7,899 nt of DNA from NCBI GenBank assembly GCA_020630305.1, contig JAHDBQ010000033.1, positions 1 to 7,899 on the forward strand, given 5' to 3'. The position numbers and the translations under genes are program-made. Origin of the DNA: Alphaproteobacteria bacterium. Its GTDB lineage: Bacteria > Pseudomonadota > Alphaproteobacteria > Rickettsiales > Rickettsiaceae. Positions 1 through 7,087 of this stretch are shown here, one piece after another. The notes beneath the pieces were generated by a model. The model saw nothing but the letters and a program-made list of their open reading frames with translations. It did no database searches and had not been told where the DNA came from. Position 1 is the stretch's first letter, and each line of letters begins with the position of its first letter.

Positions 1-1829
1 AACTGGAAAAAGGGAAAAAAAGGGAAAAAAAGGGGAATAAAGGGGAAAAAGAAGAACTGCGTGATATAGAAAATTATATAGAAAAATGCGAAGAAAAGAT
101 TGAAAGCCTTGACAAGCAATTAGAAAAAGGAGGCTTATCTGCAGAAGAAATCAAAAAGCTGGAAGATTTAAAGCAGGAATTTTATTCTAATAGAGACGGT
201 TTGGAGGCTGAACTAAAAGATATAGCGAAACAAATTTTAGATAGACCGAAGCAAATGTCAGCGCCCGCTAATAAAGAAAAAAAGCCAGAGCTAAATGACT
301 ATATTAAAGAGGAGTCTAGCTACCTTAGCGAAGATGAGCAGGAGCAAGATTTATCTGCAGAAAATATCATGAAAACTGCAAATTTTATAGCAACACCAGA
401 AGAAAAGAAGCAGATGCAGCAGATGAATGAAGCAATTAAAGTAAAATCTGCAGAGCTTTCTGCTAAGAGTGCTGGATTAACAATGAATAATTTACCTGAT
501 GAGAAAAAGAAGGAGCTGGATGAATTATCTGACGAACTAATTGGATTAAAAGAAAAACAAGAGAAGTTTGCAAGCGCAATTGTTGATTCGGCTGAATCAG
601 AACTTTCAGTTGATGAACAAGAAGTCCCAGATAAAGAAAATGAACAGCAGCAAGCTTTTTCTGATCTGGGTGATGATACTTCTGTATTTTCGGTCAGTGA
701 AAGTGAAGAAGAGCGTATCGAAGAGAGGCTGGCTGATAAATTAGATGCATCAGGCGCTAGTGAAAAAGAGTTTACAGGGCTTGAAGAAGATCAAGTTGAG
801 GTTAAAAAGCCTAACTACCGTAATATGAGAGATCAAGTTGCTGCTAACAAAGCTCTTGTAGAAGAAGAGAAAGTTTCTGCAGAACTTGATAGCGACACTT
901 CTGAGTTCTCTATGAGTGCGAGTGAAGAAGTCAGAGCGGAAGAGAGGGTGGCCGCAAAGGAGGGGGCCAAAGAAGTGGAGAAGAAGAAGTTCCAAGATAT
1001 TCGTAAAAATAAAAAGAAGATGGCTGAGGAGAGTTTAGAAAAAAGTAAACTTGAGGACAGTATCGATATTAATAATATCAACTCCCAGTTACAAAATTTT
1101 TCTTCTCAAGGAGGTGAAGTGAAATCTGAAGAGCAAGTTGATATTTCTGAGTCAAGACAGCAAGAATCACAAAATGAAGAAATGAAGTCCGAAGTTTTGG
1201 AAGTTAAGGGTAGTGTATCTAGTGAAGAAAAAGATAATTTAGCTTCAAATGGAAAGGAAATAGATAGCAATCAGACAAGTGCAAAAGACCAAGATCTGAA
1301 GAAAAAATTAAGTATGAAATATGATAAAATATATAATAAATTCTTTTCAATATTCAGAACAAAAAAATCAATTATACGTCAAGCTGCCAGAGCTGTTGCT
1401 AAAGAAACTGGATCTAACAAAGATAGATTAAAAGAGGTTCTTACAAATACAATTAATCAAAGGATGCGAGATCCATTGATTAAAGCTTACGATAGGCTTG
1501 CTAAATCTTTAATTGGCCGTATATTTATGACTGAAGATCAACGAAAAAACAGAGTCGTAAAGAAAGTAACAGGAAATAAAGAAAAAAACCCAAAATTAAT
1601 TGGCTATTTGTCCGCTGTATTAAATGGTAGAAAAAGCGGTGTTGAGGTGAGTCAGAAAACTTATGGCATTGATATTTCAGCATATCTGGAAAGAGGTTCT
1701 AGAGTTGTTTTAAAAAGCCGATCTCAGGCAAAAAAAGCAAGTCAACCCAAATCTAGCTTTAAGGGTAAAGAGAGTTTTAGATCAAAGGTTAGTGCTGACA
1801 GAGATGAAAAAAAATTCATGCGCAAATAA
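1..1829 (+). CDS. Large Lys/Glu-rich coiled-coil or disordered protein, 5' end missing
   Basis: The reading frame (first full codon at base 3) is open from the left edge to TAA at 1827-1829, giving at least 608 residues. No in-frame ATG or GTG occurs before ATG 256, and the codons before TTG 201 look coding, so the true start lies outside the window. I recognise no enzyme domain. The first part (about 57-250) has heptad-like Leu/Ile spacing among Lys and Glu, as in a coiled coil. The middle (about 300-1300) is acidic, rich in Ser, Glu and Gln, and probably disordered. It holds a duplicated Ser/Glu motif (672-740 and 891-959) and a shorter pair, SYLSEDEQE (318-344) and SELSVDEQE (597-623). The last 170 or so residues are basic and look more folded. 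No membrane segment is seen. Its neighbour is an ankyrin gene, and in an intracellular bacterium such proteins are often effector candidates, but that is only inference. Confidence 0.8.
   Translation, partial: LEKGKKREKKGNKGEKEELRDIENYIEKCEEKIESLDKQLEKGGLSAEEIKKLEDLKQEFYSNRDGLEAELKDIAKQILDRPKQMSAPANKEKKPELNDYIKEESSYLSEDEQEQDLSAENIMKTANFIATPEEKKQMQQMNEAIKVKSAELSAKSAGLTMNNLPDEKKKELDELSDELIGLKEKQEKFASAIVDSAESELSVDEQEVPDKENEQQQAFSDLGDDTSVFSVSESEEERIEERLADKLDASGASEKEFTGLEEDQVEVKKPNYRNMRDQVAANKALVEEEKVSAELDSDTSEFSMSASEEVRAEERVAAKEGAKEVEKKKFQDIRKNKKKMAEESLEKSKLEDSIDINNINSQLQNFSSQGGEVKSEEQVDISESRQQESQNEEMKSEVLEVKGSVSSEEKDNLASNGKEIDSNQTSAKDQDLKKKLSMKYDKIYNKFFSIFRTKKSIIRQAARAVAKETGSNKDRLKEVLTNTINQRMRDPLIKAYDRLAKSLIGRIFMTEDQRKNRVVKKVTGNKEKNPKLIGYLSAVLNGRKSGVEVSQKTYGIDISAYLERGSRVVLKSRSQAKKASQPKSSFKGKESFRSKVSADRDEKKFMRK
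6..51 (+). repeat. 10-bp A/G-rich tandem repeat inside the coding region
   Basis: G-runs of 3, 3, 4 and 4 bases begin at 12, 22, 32 and 42, separated by A-rich stretches, so the unit (A-run plus G-run) is 10 bp with about four copies. It lies in frame in the large charged protein and encodes Lys, Gly and Glu residues. Because 10 is not a multiple of three, loss or gain of one unit would shift the frame. The other two frames close quickly, at TAA 38-40 and TAG 67-69. The A7 runs are also prone to polymerase slippage and to sequencing error. Confidence 0.7.
672..959 (+). repeat. Duplicated Ser/Glu-rich motif in the large charged protein
   Basis: Two 23-codon segments, 672-740 and 891-959, lie 219 bp (73 codons) apart and encode related peptides, DDTSVFSVSESEEERIEER... 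and SDTSEFSMSASEEVRAEER..., with 15 of 23 residues identical. Each is followed by a Lys-rich stretch (KKPNYRNMR and KKKFQDIRK), so the duplicated unit may be about 55-70 residues long. The DNA has diverged, so the duplication is old. The motif could be a binding or modification site, but its function is unknown. Confidence 0.6.
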
Positions 1830-1885
1830 AAGATAGATAGAGCTCAGCGTGTCTATATTTATTATTTTGATTCACAAAAAGATAA

Positions 1886-1914
1886 TTGCATAATTTTCTT
1901 GCTTTAAGTATAGT
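1886..1914 (+). promoter_or_regulatory. Candidate sigma-70 promoter for the ankyrin gene
   Basis: TTGCAT (1886-1891) and TATAGT (1909-1914) are separated by 17 bp, the ideal spacing. Transcription would start near 1921, giving a leader of about 42 nt before ATG 1963. The 133-bp gap behind the upstream gene leaves room for an independent promoter. The region is AT-rich, so chance matches are likely and this is only a candidate. Confidence 0.4.
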
Positions 1915-1962
1915 CTTGATTAGTTAACAACTTAAAATAGACTAACGAGGTGAGGTAAGAAA

Positions 1963-2430
1963 ATGAAAGAAAAGGAATTATCAGTGCTAGAAGGGCTTCT
2001 TTTGGATTCAGTTAGAAATAATAATATTGAAGCTGCTTGTGGCATGATTTTTGAATTTCCTGTTGATGTAAATAAAGCTCTTGACATTGAAGGTAATACG
2101 GCGCTGCATATAGCATCTGAAAAAGGATACCCTAGTATGGTAAAGTTTTTAGTTAATCAAGGTGCAAATCCTTTGGCTAAAAATAATGCACAGCAGACGC
2201 CGCTAGATAAAGCCCGTACTTTGCAAAAAAAGATAACAGGCGGCCATATGAATAATATAGATAAATTAATGAAAATAGCTGGAATTTTGAATGCAGCTAA
2301 CGATAGCTATACTGAAGAGAAATTGCTGTTCAAGGAAGCCTTAGATATCACGCCTAGAGAAAACGGATATGATGAGGTATTGCTTGGTAAGGGTGCTGAG
2401 TGCGGTGCTAATGATGGTGATTTAGAATAA
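1963..2430 (+). CDS. Small ankyrin-repeat protein
   Basis: This is a 155-residue protein. Residues about 43-76 form a clear ankyrin repeat: GNTALHIASEKGYPSMVKFL then VNQGANP, matching the family pattern of G-TPLH-A...G....V..LL..GA. A further half repeat follows (QQTPLDKAR, about 77-90), and a degenerate one precedes it (residues 10-42, with SVRNNNIEAACGMI). Ankyrin repeats bind other proteins. No enzyme domain, signal peptide or membrane segment is seen. The C-terminal 60 residues resemble nothing I know and end in an acidic tail. The start at ATG 1963 is supported by a purine-rich ribosome site, GAGGTGAGG at 1947-1955. The gene has its own candidate promoter and sits alone between the charged protein gene and gyrA. 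Ankyrin proteins are common in Rickettsiales and some are secreted to the host cell, but secretion here is not shown. Confidence 0.88.
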   Translation: MKEKELSVLEGLLLDSVRNNNIEAACGMIFEFPVDVNKALDIEGNTALHIASEKGYPSMVKFLVNQGANPLAKNNAQQTPLDKARTLQKKITGGHMNNIDKLMKIAGILNAANDSYTEEKLLFKEALDITPRENGYDEVLLGKGAECGANDGDLE

Positions 2431-2570
2431 GCATTTAAACTGCTGCATGCTATCGCTTGGATAAACGGTTGTGATATGATTTTTTTATGCATATTTTTTT
2501 GTTAAAAGACACTTTGGATTCTTGATGTTAAAAATCTAATGAAAAACTCTGTAAATTATGAATAATTATC

Positions 2571-2599
2571 TTGCATAAAATAAAGAAATCAATTAATCT
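2571..2599 (+). promoter_or_regulatory. Candidate sigma-70 promoter for gyrA
   Basis: TTGCAT (2571-2576) and TAATCT (2594-2599) are 17 bp apart, placing the transcript start near 2606 and a leader of about 34 nt before GTG 2640. The same -35 hexamer and spacing occur before the ankyrin gene. The same TAATCT -10 box occurs in the candidate promoter at the right edge. The surrounding 2431-2627 region is very AT-rich and offers other weak matches, for example TTGGAT/TAATGA, so confidence is limited. Confidence 0.35.
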
Positions 2600-2639
2600 T
2601 GAAGCGATCAAAAAATAATTATTTTACGTGGGGTTAAGC

Positions 2640-5420
2640 GTGAGCGAATCAGAAATAAAAAACCTATTACCTATAAATATTGAAGATGAAATGAAAAGTT
2701 CCTACATGGATTACGCTATGAGTGTAATTGTAAGTAGGGCGATACCTGATGTTCGTGATGGCTTGAAGCCTGTACATCGCCGCATTTTATATTCAATGCA
2801 TGAGGGAGGGTATATTAGCTCGAAGCCTCATAGAAAATCGGCAAGAATTGTTGGTGATGTAATCGGTAAGTACCACCCGCATGGCGACTCTGCAGTTTAT
2901 GATTCATTAGTTAGAATGGCGCAGGATTTCTCACTTCGCGCGCCCTTAGTTGATGGTCAAGGTAACTTTGGTTCTATGGATGGTGACTCCGCAGCGGCGA
3001 TGAGGTACACCGAGTCTCGTTTAACTAAAATTTCCCATACATTACTTGAAGATATTGATAAGGAAACTGTAGATTTTCAAAGCAACTATGATGGCTCAGA
3101 GAGTGAGCCAACGGTTATTCCTGCAATGTTCCCAAATTTGCTGGTGAATGGTACTGGTGGTATTGCTGTTGGTATGGCAACTAACATCCCTCCGCACAAT
3201 TTGGGTGAGGTTATTGACGCTGCTTGCGCATATGTTGACAATAACGACATCGAACTCACTGAGCTGATCGAGCATGTTAAGGGGCCTGATTTTCCAACTG
3301 GTGGAACTATTCTTGGCAGCCATGGTATAAATTCAGCATATTTAACTGGTCGTGGCAGTATCATGTTCCGCGGTAAATGCGATATTGAAGACCATAACGG
3401 CAAGGAAGTAATTGTTGTTAAAGAAATGCCTTATATGGTCAATAAAGCTAAGCTTGTAGAAAAAATTGCTGAGCTGGTAAGGGATAAAAGAATTGAAGGA
3501 ATTAGTGATCTTCGCGACGAGTCTAACAAAGACGGAGTGCGCGTAGTTGTTGAAGTTAAAAGAGATGCGGTTGCAGATGTGGTGCTGAATCAGATTTATA
3601 GCTACACTCAGCTGCGTACAAGCTTTGGTGTTATAATGCTTGCGCTTGATAATGGCGCGCCAAAAATCATGAACCTGAAAGAGGTGATCAGTGCATTTGT
3701 TCGCTTCCGCGAGGTTGTGATCACCAGAAGAACTATCTTCTTACTTAATAAGGCCCGCGACAAGGCGCATATTTTGCTTGGGGTGAGAATCGCTGTTAAT
3801 AATATTGACGAAGTAATTAGAATCATCCGCGGCGCTGCTAACCCGGCTGTTGCTAAGGAAGAATTAATGGCCAAAGATTGGGATTGTTCTTCGATTATCT
3901 CGTTAATTAAATTGGTTGATGATAAGGCTAATATAAAAGATAATGGAACGATTCATCTTTCTGAAGTTCAAGCAAAATCTATCCTAGAAATGCGTCTGCA
4001 ACGCCTTACAGCTATGGAAAAAGACAAGCTAGAAAAAGACCTTGAAGAACTCACAAAAGAAATAACTGAATATGTAGATATACTTGCTACACGTTCAAAG
4101 CTTCTTGGTATACTGAAAGACGAACTTTCTCTTGTAAAAGAAAATTTTGCAACTCCAAGAAAAACAGACATTGTAGAAGGGAATTTTGATCAGGATATCG
4201 AAGATCTAATACAGCGTGAAGATATGGTTGTTACAATCACTCATGGTGGATATATTAAAAGAGTTCCGCTGGCTACGTATCGCGCTCAAAGAAGAGGAGG
4301 GAAGGGCAGATCTGGCCTTTCAATGCGCGATGAGGACATCACAACGCAGCTATTTGTTGGTAATACTCATACTCCGCTTTTATTCTTTACTAACGCTGGG
4401 CAGGTATATAGTCTTAAATTATATAAATTACCACTTGGTAACCCGCAAAGTAAAGGGCGCCCAATTGTAAATATTTTGCCTTTGCAAAATGGTGAGAAAA
4501 TTACTGATGTAATGCCAATGCCAGAAGATAAAGATGAATGGGATAATATGCATATTATGTTCACAACTGCCAAAGGTAACATCAGGCGTAATGACCTTTC
4601 TAGCTTTAAAAAGATTCAATCAAATGGTAAGATTGCCATTAGAATGGATGAAGATGATAGTCTAGTGAATGTTCTGCCTTGTACCGAAAATGACCATGTG
4701 CTCTTGGCTAGTAAGCACGGTAAGGCGATCAGATTCCCGGTTAATGCGATTAGGGTGTTTAAAAGTAGAACGTCTGACGGTGTGCGCGGCATGAAGCTTG
4801 CAAGCGGTGATCAGGTGATTTCAATGACCATCCTGCACGGTATTAAATCCACAATTGAAGAGCGCGAGGCATATCTTTCAATTCCATTTGATTCGCGCAT
4901 AGCAATAGCAGGTGGTGACCATGAATTCACGCCAGAGCAATTTGATGTTTCGCTGCCAAAAGAACAGATAATTCAAATGGCTGATGCGGAAGAGTTCATT
5001 CTTACTGTTTCAGAAAATGGCTATGGCAAGAGAACTTCAGCCTATCATTACCGTATAACTAACCGCGGCGGTAGCGGTATTGTTAATATGGTTCTGTCTG
5101 ATAAAACCGGCAAGGTGGTAGCTTCGATGCCTGCTAACATGAATGATGAACTAATGCTTATTACTAATACTGGTAAATTAATCAGATGTAAGCTTGATAG
5201 CGTGCGTGTGACTGGAAGAAGTACAAGCGGCGTTATTTTATTCAAGACCGAGAAAAAAGAAAACGTGGTTTCAGCTTCGCTAATTGCCGAGAGCTCTGAA
5301 GAAGATGAAGTCTCTGATGAGGATGGAAATGAGGAAGCTGTAGCAGAAAGCCTTGATGGCCCAGCGCAAGGCGAGGCTAATATAGACTCTGGTACTGATT
5401 CTGATAATGGGAGCGAGTAG
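2640..5420 (+). CDS. gyrA: DNA gyrase subunit A
   Basis: This is the breakage-reunion subunit of DNA gyrase. With GyrB it introduces negative supercoils using ATP. The protein is 926 residues from GTG 2640. The N-terminal winged-helix region holds the QRDR: in [10 protein letters not shown], Ser84 and Asp88 match E. coli Ser83 and Asp87, the quinolone-sensitive state. The catalytic tyrosine is Tyr123 in AAMRYTE (E. coli Tyr122). Coiled-coil tower segments follow. The C-terminal beta-pinwheel begins with the GyrA box QRRGGKG at residues 550-556, which separates GyrA from ParC. A segment near residues 740-790, before [15 protein letters not shown], fits alphaproteobacterial GyrA. The tail is strongly acidic. 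GTG 2628 (four residues longer) is an alternative, but it has no ribosome site in front, whereas GTG 2640 has a G-run at 2630-2633 six bases upstream. TAA 2616-2618 closes the frame above. No ATG start is available. Confidence 0.97.
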   Translation: MSESEIKNLLPINIEDEMKSSYMDYAMSVIVSRAIPDVRDGLKPVHRRILYSMHEGGYISSKPHRKSARIVGDVIGKYHPHGDSAVYDSLVRMAQDFSLRAPLVDGQGNFGSMDGDSAAAMRYTESRLTKISHTLLEDIDKETVDFQSNYDGSESEPTVIPAMFPNLLVNGTGGIAVGMATNIPPHNLGEVIDAACAYVDNNDIELTELIEHVKGPDFPTGGTILGSHGINSAYLTGRGSIMFRGKCDIEDHNGKEVIVVKEMPYMVNKAKLVEKIAELVRDKRIEGISDLRDESNKDGVRVVVEVKRDAVADVVLNQIYSYTQLRTSFGVIMLALDNGAPKIMNLKEVISAFVRFREVVITRRTIFLLNKARDKAHILLGVRIAVNNIDEVIRIIRGAANPAVAKEELMAKDWDCSSIISLIKLVDDKANIKDNGTIHLSEVQAKSILEMRLQRLTAMEKDKLEKDLEELTKEITEYVDILATRSKLLGILKDELSLVKENFATPRKTDIVEGNFDQDIEDLIQREDMVVTITHGGYIKRVPLATYRAQRRGGKGRSGLSMRDEDITTQLFVGNTHTPLLFFTNAGQVYSLKLYKLPLGNPQSKGRPIVNILPLQNGEKITDVMPMPEDKDEWDNMHIMFTTAKGNIRRNDLSSFKKIQSNGKIAIRMDEDDSLVNVLPCTENDHVLLASKHGKAIRFPVNAIRVFKSRTSDGVRGMKLASGDQVISMTILHGIKSTIEEREAYLSIPFDSRIAIAGGDHEFTPEQFDVSLPKEQIIQMADAEEFILTVSENGYGKRTSAYHYRITNRGGSGIVNMVLSDKTGKVVASMPANMNDELMLITNTGKLIRCKLDSVRVTGRSTSGVILFKTEKKENVVSASLIAESSEEDEVSDEDGNEEAVAESLDGPAQGEANIDSGTDSDNGSE

Positions 5421-5472
5421 ATAGATTTTTCAGCGTTAGAGCTTATAATGGTCTAGGCTTTGTGAATGATAT

Positions 5473-5566
5473 GTTAATGAGGGGCTTGATCCGGAATCTC
5501 ATTGCACTTGACACGATATACTATGTTGAAAGGCTTTTGAGGTCCATCAGTTGAATTCAGTATGAC
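5473..5566 (+). repeat. Palindromic element copy 1 (diverged)
   Basis: The copy is 94 bp, the same length as the two best copies. The left end has drifted, while GGAATCTCATT (5493-5503), the core CTATGTTGAAAGG and the closing ATTCAG-ATGAC are kept. The right hairpin is damaged by changes around 5543-5555. The following spacer starts ACATAGGTTTGA, which is shared with copy 5. Confidence 0.7.
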
Positions 5567-5623
5567 ATAGGTTTGAAGGCAGGTTACTGTAAAAATTGAA
5601 ACTTCTAACTTGCATCTATCTCT

Positions 5624-5650
5624 ATCATCCAGGGCTTGATCCGGACCCCT
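5624..5650 (+). repeat. Truncated palindromic element, left end only
   Basis: ATCATCCAGGGCTTGATCCGG matches the left end of the element and lies exactly 151 bp after copy 1, in register with the array. It then breaks off and copy 2 starts 39 bp after its beginning. It looks like a deleted copy, or one interrupted by a later duplication. Confidence 0.55.
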
Positions 5651-5662
5651 TCCTCGAGCAAC

Positions 5663-5753
5663 TTCATTCCGGACTTGATCCAGAATCTCATTACATAGCT
5701 GCGCTGTGCTATGCTGAAGGGGTGCTGAGATTCTGAAAAAATTTTAGGATGAC
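5663..5753 (+). repeat. Palindromic element copy 2
   Basis: The copy is 91 bp. The left end TCATTCCGGACTTGATCC is close to the general alphaproteobacterial form of such palindromes. The core GCTATGCTGAAGGGG and the right hairpin (5730-5750) are kept, the latter through T-G and G-T pairs that would be G-U pairs in plus-strand RNA. Confidence 0.8.
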
Positions 5754-5813
5754 ACCCGAGGGCGCGGTAAGATCCGTTGTTGAAATTAGAATTCTGTGGA
5801 TTAAACAAAAGAT

Positions 5814-5910
5814 GTCACTGGCGGACCTTGATTCGGAATCCCTCATTATACTTGCAATGTTGTACTATGCTAAAAGGTTACTAGAGATCCTGGAAAAATT
5901 TTAGGATGAC
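5814..5910 (+). repeat. Palindromic element copy 3
   Basis: The copy is 97 bp, with a few extra bases in the left arm (GTCACTGGCGG start, shared with partial copy 6). The core CTATGCTAAAAGGTTACTAG equals that of copy 4. The right hairpin keeps ATCCT/AGGAT plus two G-U type pairs. Its downstream spacer (CATCCGGGGGTGTGG) resembles that of copy 2 (CACCCGAGGGCGCGG). Confidence 0.8.
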
Positions 5911-5968
5911 ATCCGGGGGTGTGGAAAGATTGATTTTAAGATGATACGCCATTGGTCCGACAAATGAC

Positions 5969-6062
5969 GTCATTCCGGGCCCCGACCTGGAATCTCATTA
6001 TACTTGCCAGGAAGTGCTATGCTAAAAGGTTACTAGAGATCCTGAAATAAATTCAGGATGAC
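5969..6062 (+). repeat. Palindromic element copy 4 (best preserved)
   Basis: The copy is 94 bp. The left hairpin at 5973-5992 has a seven-pair stem (TTCCGGG with CCTGGAA, one G-U type pair) and a 6-nt loop. The right hairpin at 6039-6059 has a perfect eight-pair stem (ATCCTGAA with TTCAGGAT) and a 5-nt loop. The copy is bounded by identical ATGACGTCATTC at 5964-5975 and 6058-6069. It is identical to copy 5 over its first 63 bp. There is no T-run after the right hairpin, so it is not a typical intrinsic terminator. Confidence 0.9.
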
Positions 6063-6120
6063 GTCATTCTTAGGTAAGTATTTGCCTAAAGTGTAAAACT
6101 CGCAGGGCTAAGCAAACTCT

Positions 6121-6214
6121 GTCATTCCGGGCCCCGACCTGGAATCTCATTATACTTGCCAGGAAGTGCTATGCTAAAAGGTTGCTAGAGATTCTAAAAA
6201 AATTTCAGGATGAC
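6121..6214 (+). repeat. Palindromic element copy 5
   Basis: The copy is 94 bp. Bases 6121-6183 equal 5969-6031 of copy 4 without a mismatch, and differences are confined to the right third. The right hairpin is weakened (ATTCT with AGGAT, one inner mismatch). The spacer after it begins ACATAGGTTTGAGG, like the spacer after copy 1. Confidence 0.9.
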
Positions 6215-6272
6215 ATAGGTTTGAGGCCAGGCTGGTGGTCAAAATTAAAGCTCATTGCCTCAAATGCTTTAT

Positions 6273-6311
6273 ATCACTGGCGGGATTGACCTAGAATCTC
6301 TACTTTGCGTG
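6273..6311 (+). repeat. Palindromic element copy 6, left part only
   Basis: ATCACTGGCGGGATTGACC followed by AGAATCTC (6293-6300) aligns with the left arm of copy 3 and lies exactly 152 bp after copy 5. The match fades at about 6311. The remainder to 6339 precedes the stop of the minus-strand glycosyltransferase gene, so the array ends within 30 bp of that gene. Confidence 0.65.
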
Positions 6312-6339
6312 CAAATTATTTCTTTGCAAACATAACGTG

Positions 6340-7083
6340 CTATTTTTTATTGTTCAGTTCCCATAATTTTGCATATTTGCAGTAACTATAATATGCGACC
6401 TGCATACTTATTATAAGCCCTGCAGATCCGTTTAAGAAGTTTCGTTTTAAGAAATAAGACTTCAAGAAAGTAAATGGAAAAACTAATAAAAGCTTTACAA
6501 AGCCAATGTTTTTACCTTTATTAAATTTTTCTTCTGCGCGCAGCTGGCTGTACTTATTTTGCTTAGCAATCAGCTCTGACAAAGATATATTTGGGTGATG
6601 ATATATCGGCGCGGTAACTTTCTTTACGCGCCCCTTAATTTTAATTGATTCATGAACTAGCTTGCTTTCATATGAGCCGCAATCTTTCTTGAAGCATCTG
6701 ATTTTAGAATTAAAGAAAGTATATTTACTGGGCTTTTTCCCTAGCATGTCTTCAATCATCGGAGACTCAAGGGCAACATACTCAGATTGTAACATAGCGC
6801 TCTTTATTTCGTCTTTCAGCTCCAAAGAAATTTCCTCATCAGCATCTAAATTAACAACCCATTCGTTGCTGCATTTGTTTAAAGCAAACGCCTTTTGCCC
6901 TGCAAAGCCAAGCCATTCCTGATGAAAAATTTTGCAATTATCATATTTCTTGGCAATTTCTAGAGTGTTGTCTGTGCTTCCTGAATCAACAAGAATAACC
7001 TCATAAAACTCCTGAACGCTATCTAGCATCTGCCTGATATTTTCTTCTTCGTTTAATGTGATTACATAAACGCTTGCATTTAT
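6340..7083 (-). CDS. Family 2 glycosyltransferase (WaaE/LgtF-like), no standard start codon
   Basis: The frame encodes a GT-A fold transferase, probably adding a sugar to a lipopolysaccharide or lipo-oligosaccharide core at the inner membrane face. Visible motifs, numbering from base 7083, are VYVITLNEEENIRQML (5-20), the first strand and nucleotide-binding loop; ILVDSGSTDNT (30-40); HQEWLGFAGQKAFALN; and LDADEE (79-84), the metal-binding DxD. A basic, hydrophobic C-terminus (PFTFLKSYFLKRNFLNGSAG) is typical of the WaaE group. The first ATG is at 7029, which would remove the first strand. Upstream codons clearly belong to the family back to about 7078, yet the frame has no ATG, GTG or TTG before the stop at 7111-7113. 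I placed the start at ATA 7081-7083, 4 nt after the deacetylase stop. A start-codon change, an unusual start or a one-base deletion are all possible. The exact sugar is unknown. Confidence 0.85.
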   Translation of the reverse strand: MNASVYVITLNEEENIRQMLDSVQEFYEVILVDSGSTDNTLEIAKKYDNCKIFHQEWLGFAGQKAFALNKCSNEWVVNLDADEEISLELKDEIKSAMLQSEYVALESPMIEDMLGKKPSKYTFFNSKIRCFKKDCGSYESKLVHESIKIKGRVKKVTAPIYHHPNISLSELIAKQNKYSQLRAEEKFNKGKNIGFVKLLLVFPFTFLKSYFLKRNFLNGSAGLIISMQVAYYSYCKYAKLWELNNKK

Positions 7084-7087
7084 TTTA

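Larger units (their letters stand above)
5473..6311 (+). repeat. Array of two-hairpin palindromic elements at a period of about 152 bp
   Basis: The 919-bp gap between gyrA and the convergent glycosyltransferase gene has no credible gene. It holds five near full-length copies and two partial copies of one element about 91-97 bp long. Starts at 5473, 5624 (partial), 5663, 5814, 5969, 6121 and 6273 (partial) give spacings of 151, 39, 151, 155, 152 and 152. Each full copy has near-palindromic ends (GTCATTCC...GGATGAC), then GGAATCTC and its near complement GAGATCC inside, and a conserved core CTATGCTAAAAGGTT. Each end can also fold on its own, giving two hairpins. The roughly 60-bp spacers are more diverged. 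Short palindromes of this style are known in Rickettsiales and other alphaproteobacteria, and REP/BIME elements of enterobacteria are comparable in position between convergent genes. The regular period suggests tandem duplication of element plus spacer. Confidence 0.85.

Noticed and set aside
201..203. TTG as start of the large charged protein
   Set aside because: The same frame stays open and coding-like to the left edge, and no ribosome site is placed before it.
1830..1875. Possible terminator after the large charged protein gene
   Set aside because: Only a five-pair stem (ATAGA with TCTAT) over a 10-nt loop precedes a T-rich stretch. It is weak and may be chance.
2431..2627. Small gene or RNA between the ankyrin gene and gyrA
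   Set aside because: No frame with a ribosome site and no stable fold is apparent; the stretch is AT-rich and is explained as the gyrA upstream region.
3086..3403. Minus-strand open frames inside gyrA, the longest being 105 codons
   Set aside because: They are shadows of gyrA, whose plus-strand frame is conserved along its full length.
5432..5459. Possible rho-independent terminator just after gyrA
   Set aside because: A stem of AGC/GCT and TAGA/TCTA with an internal mismatch and an 11-nt loop can be drawn, but no T-run follows it. It is too weak to call.
5605..5808. Minus-strand open frame of 67 codons in the repeat region
   Set aside because: It is read through palindromic element copy 2 and its flanks, resembles no protein family, and has no ribosome site. 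Palindromic repeats often leave such open frames by chance.
5473..6311. CRISPR array
   Set aside because: The repeats are about 94 bp, diverged and palindromic with a period near 152 bp, and there are no short identical repeats with unique 30-40 bp spacers and no cas genes.
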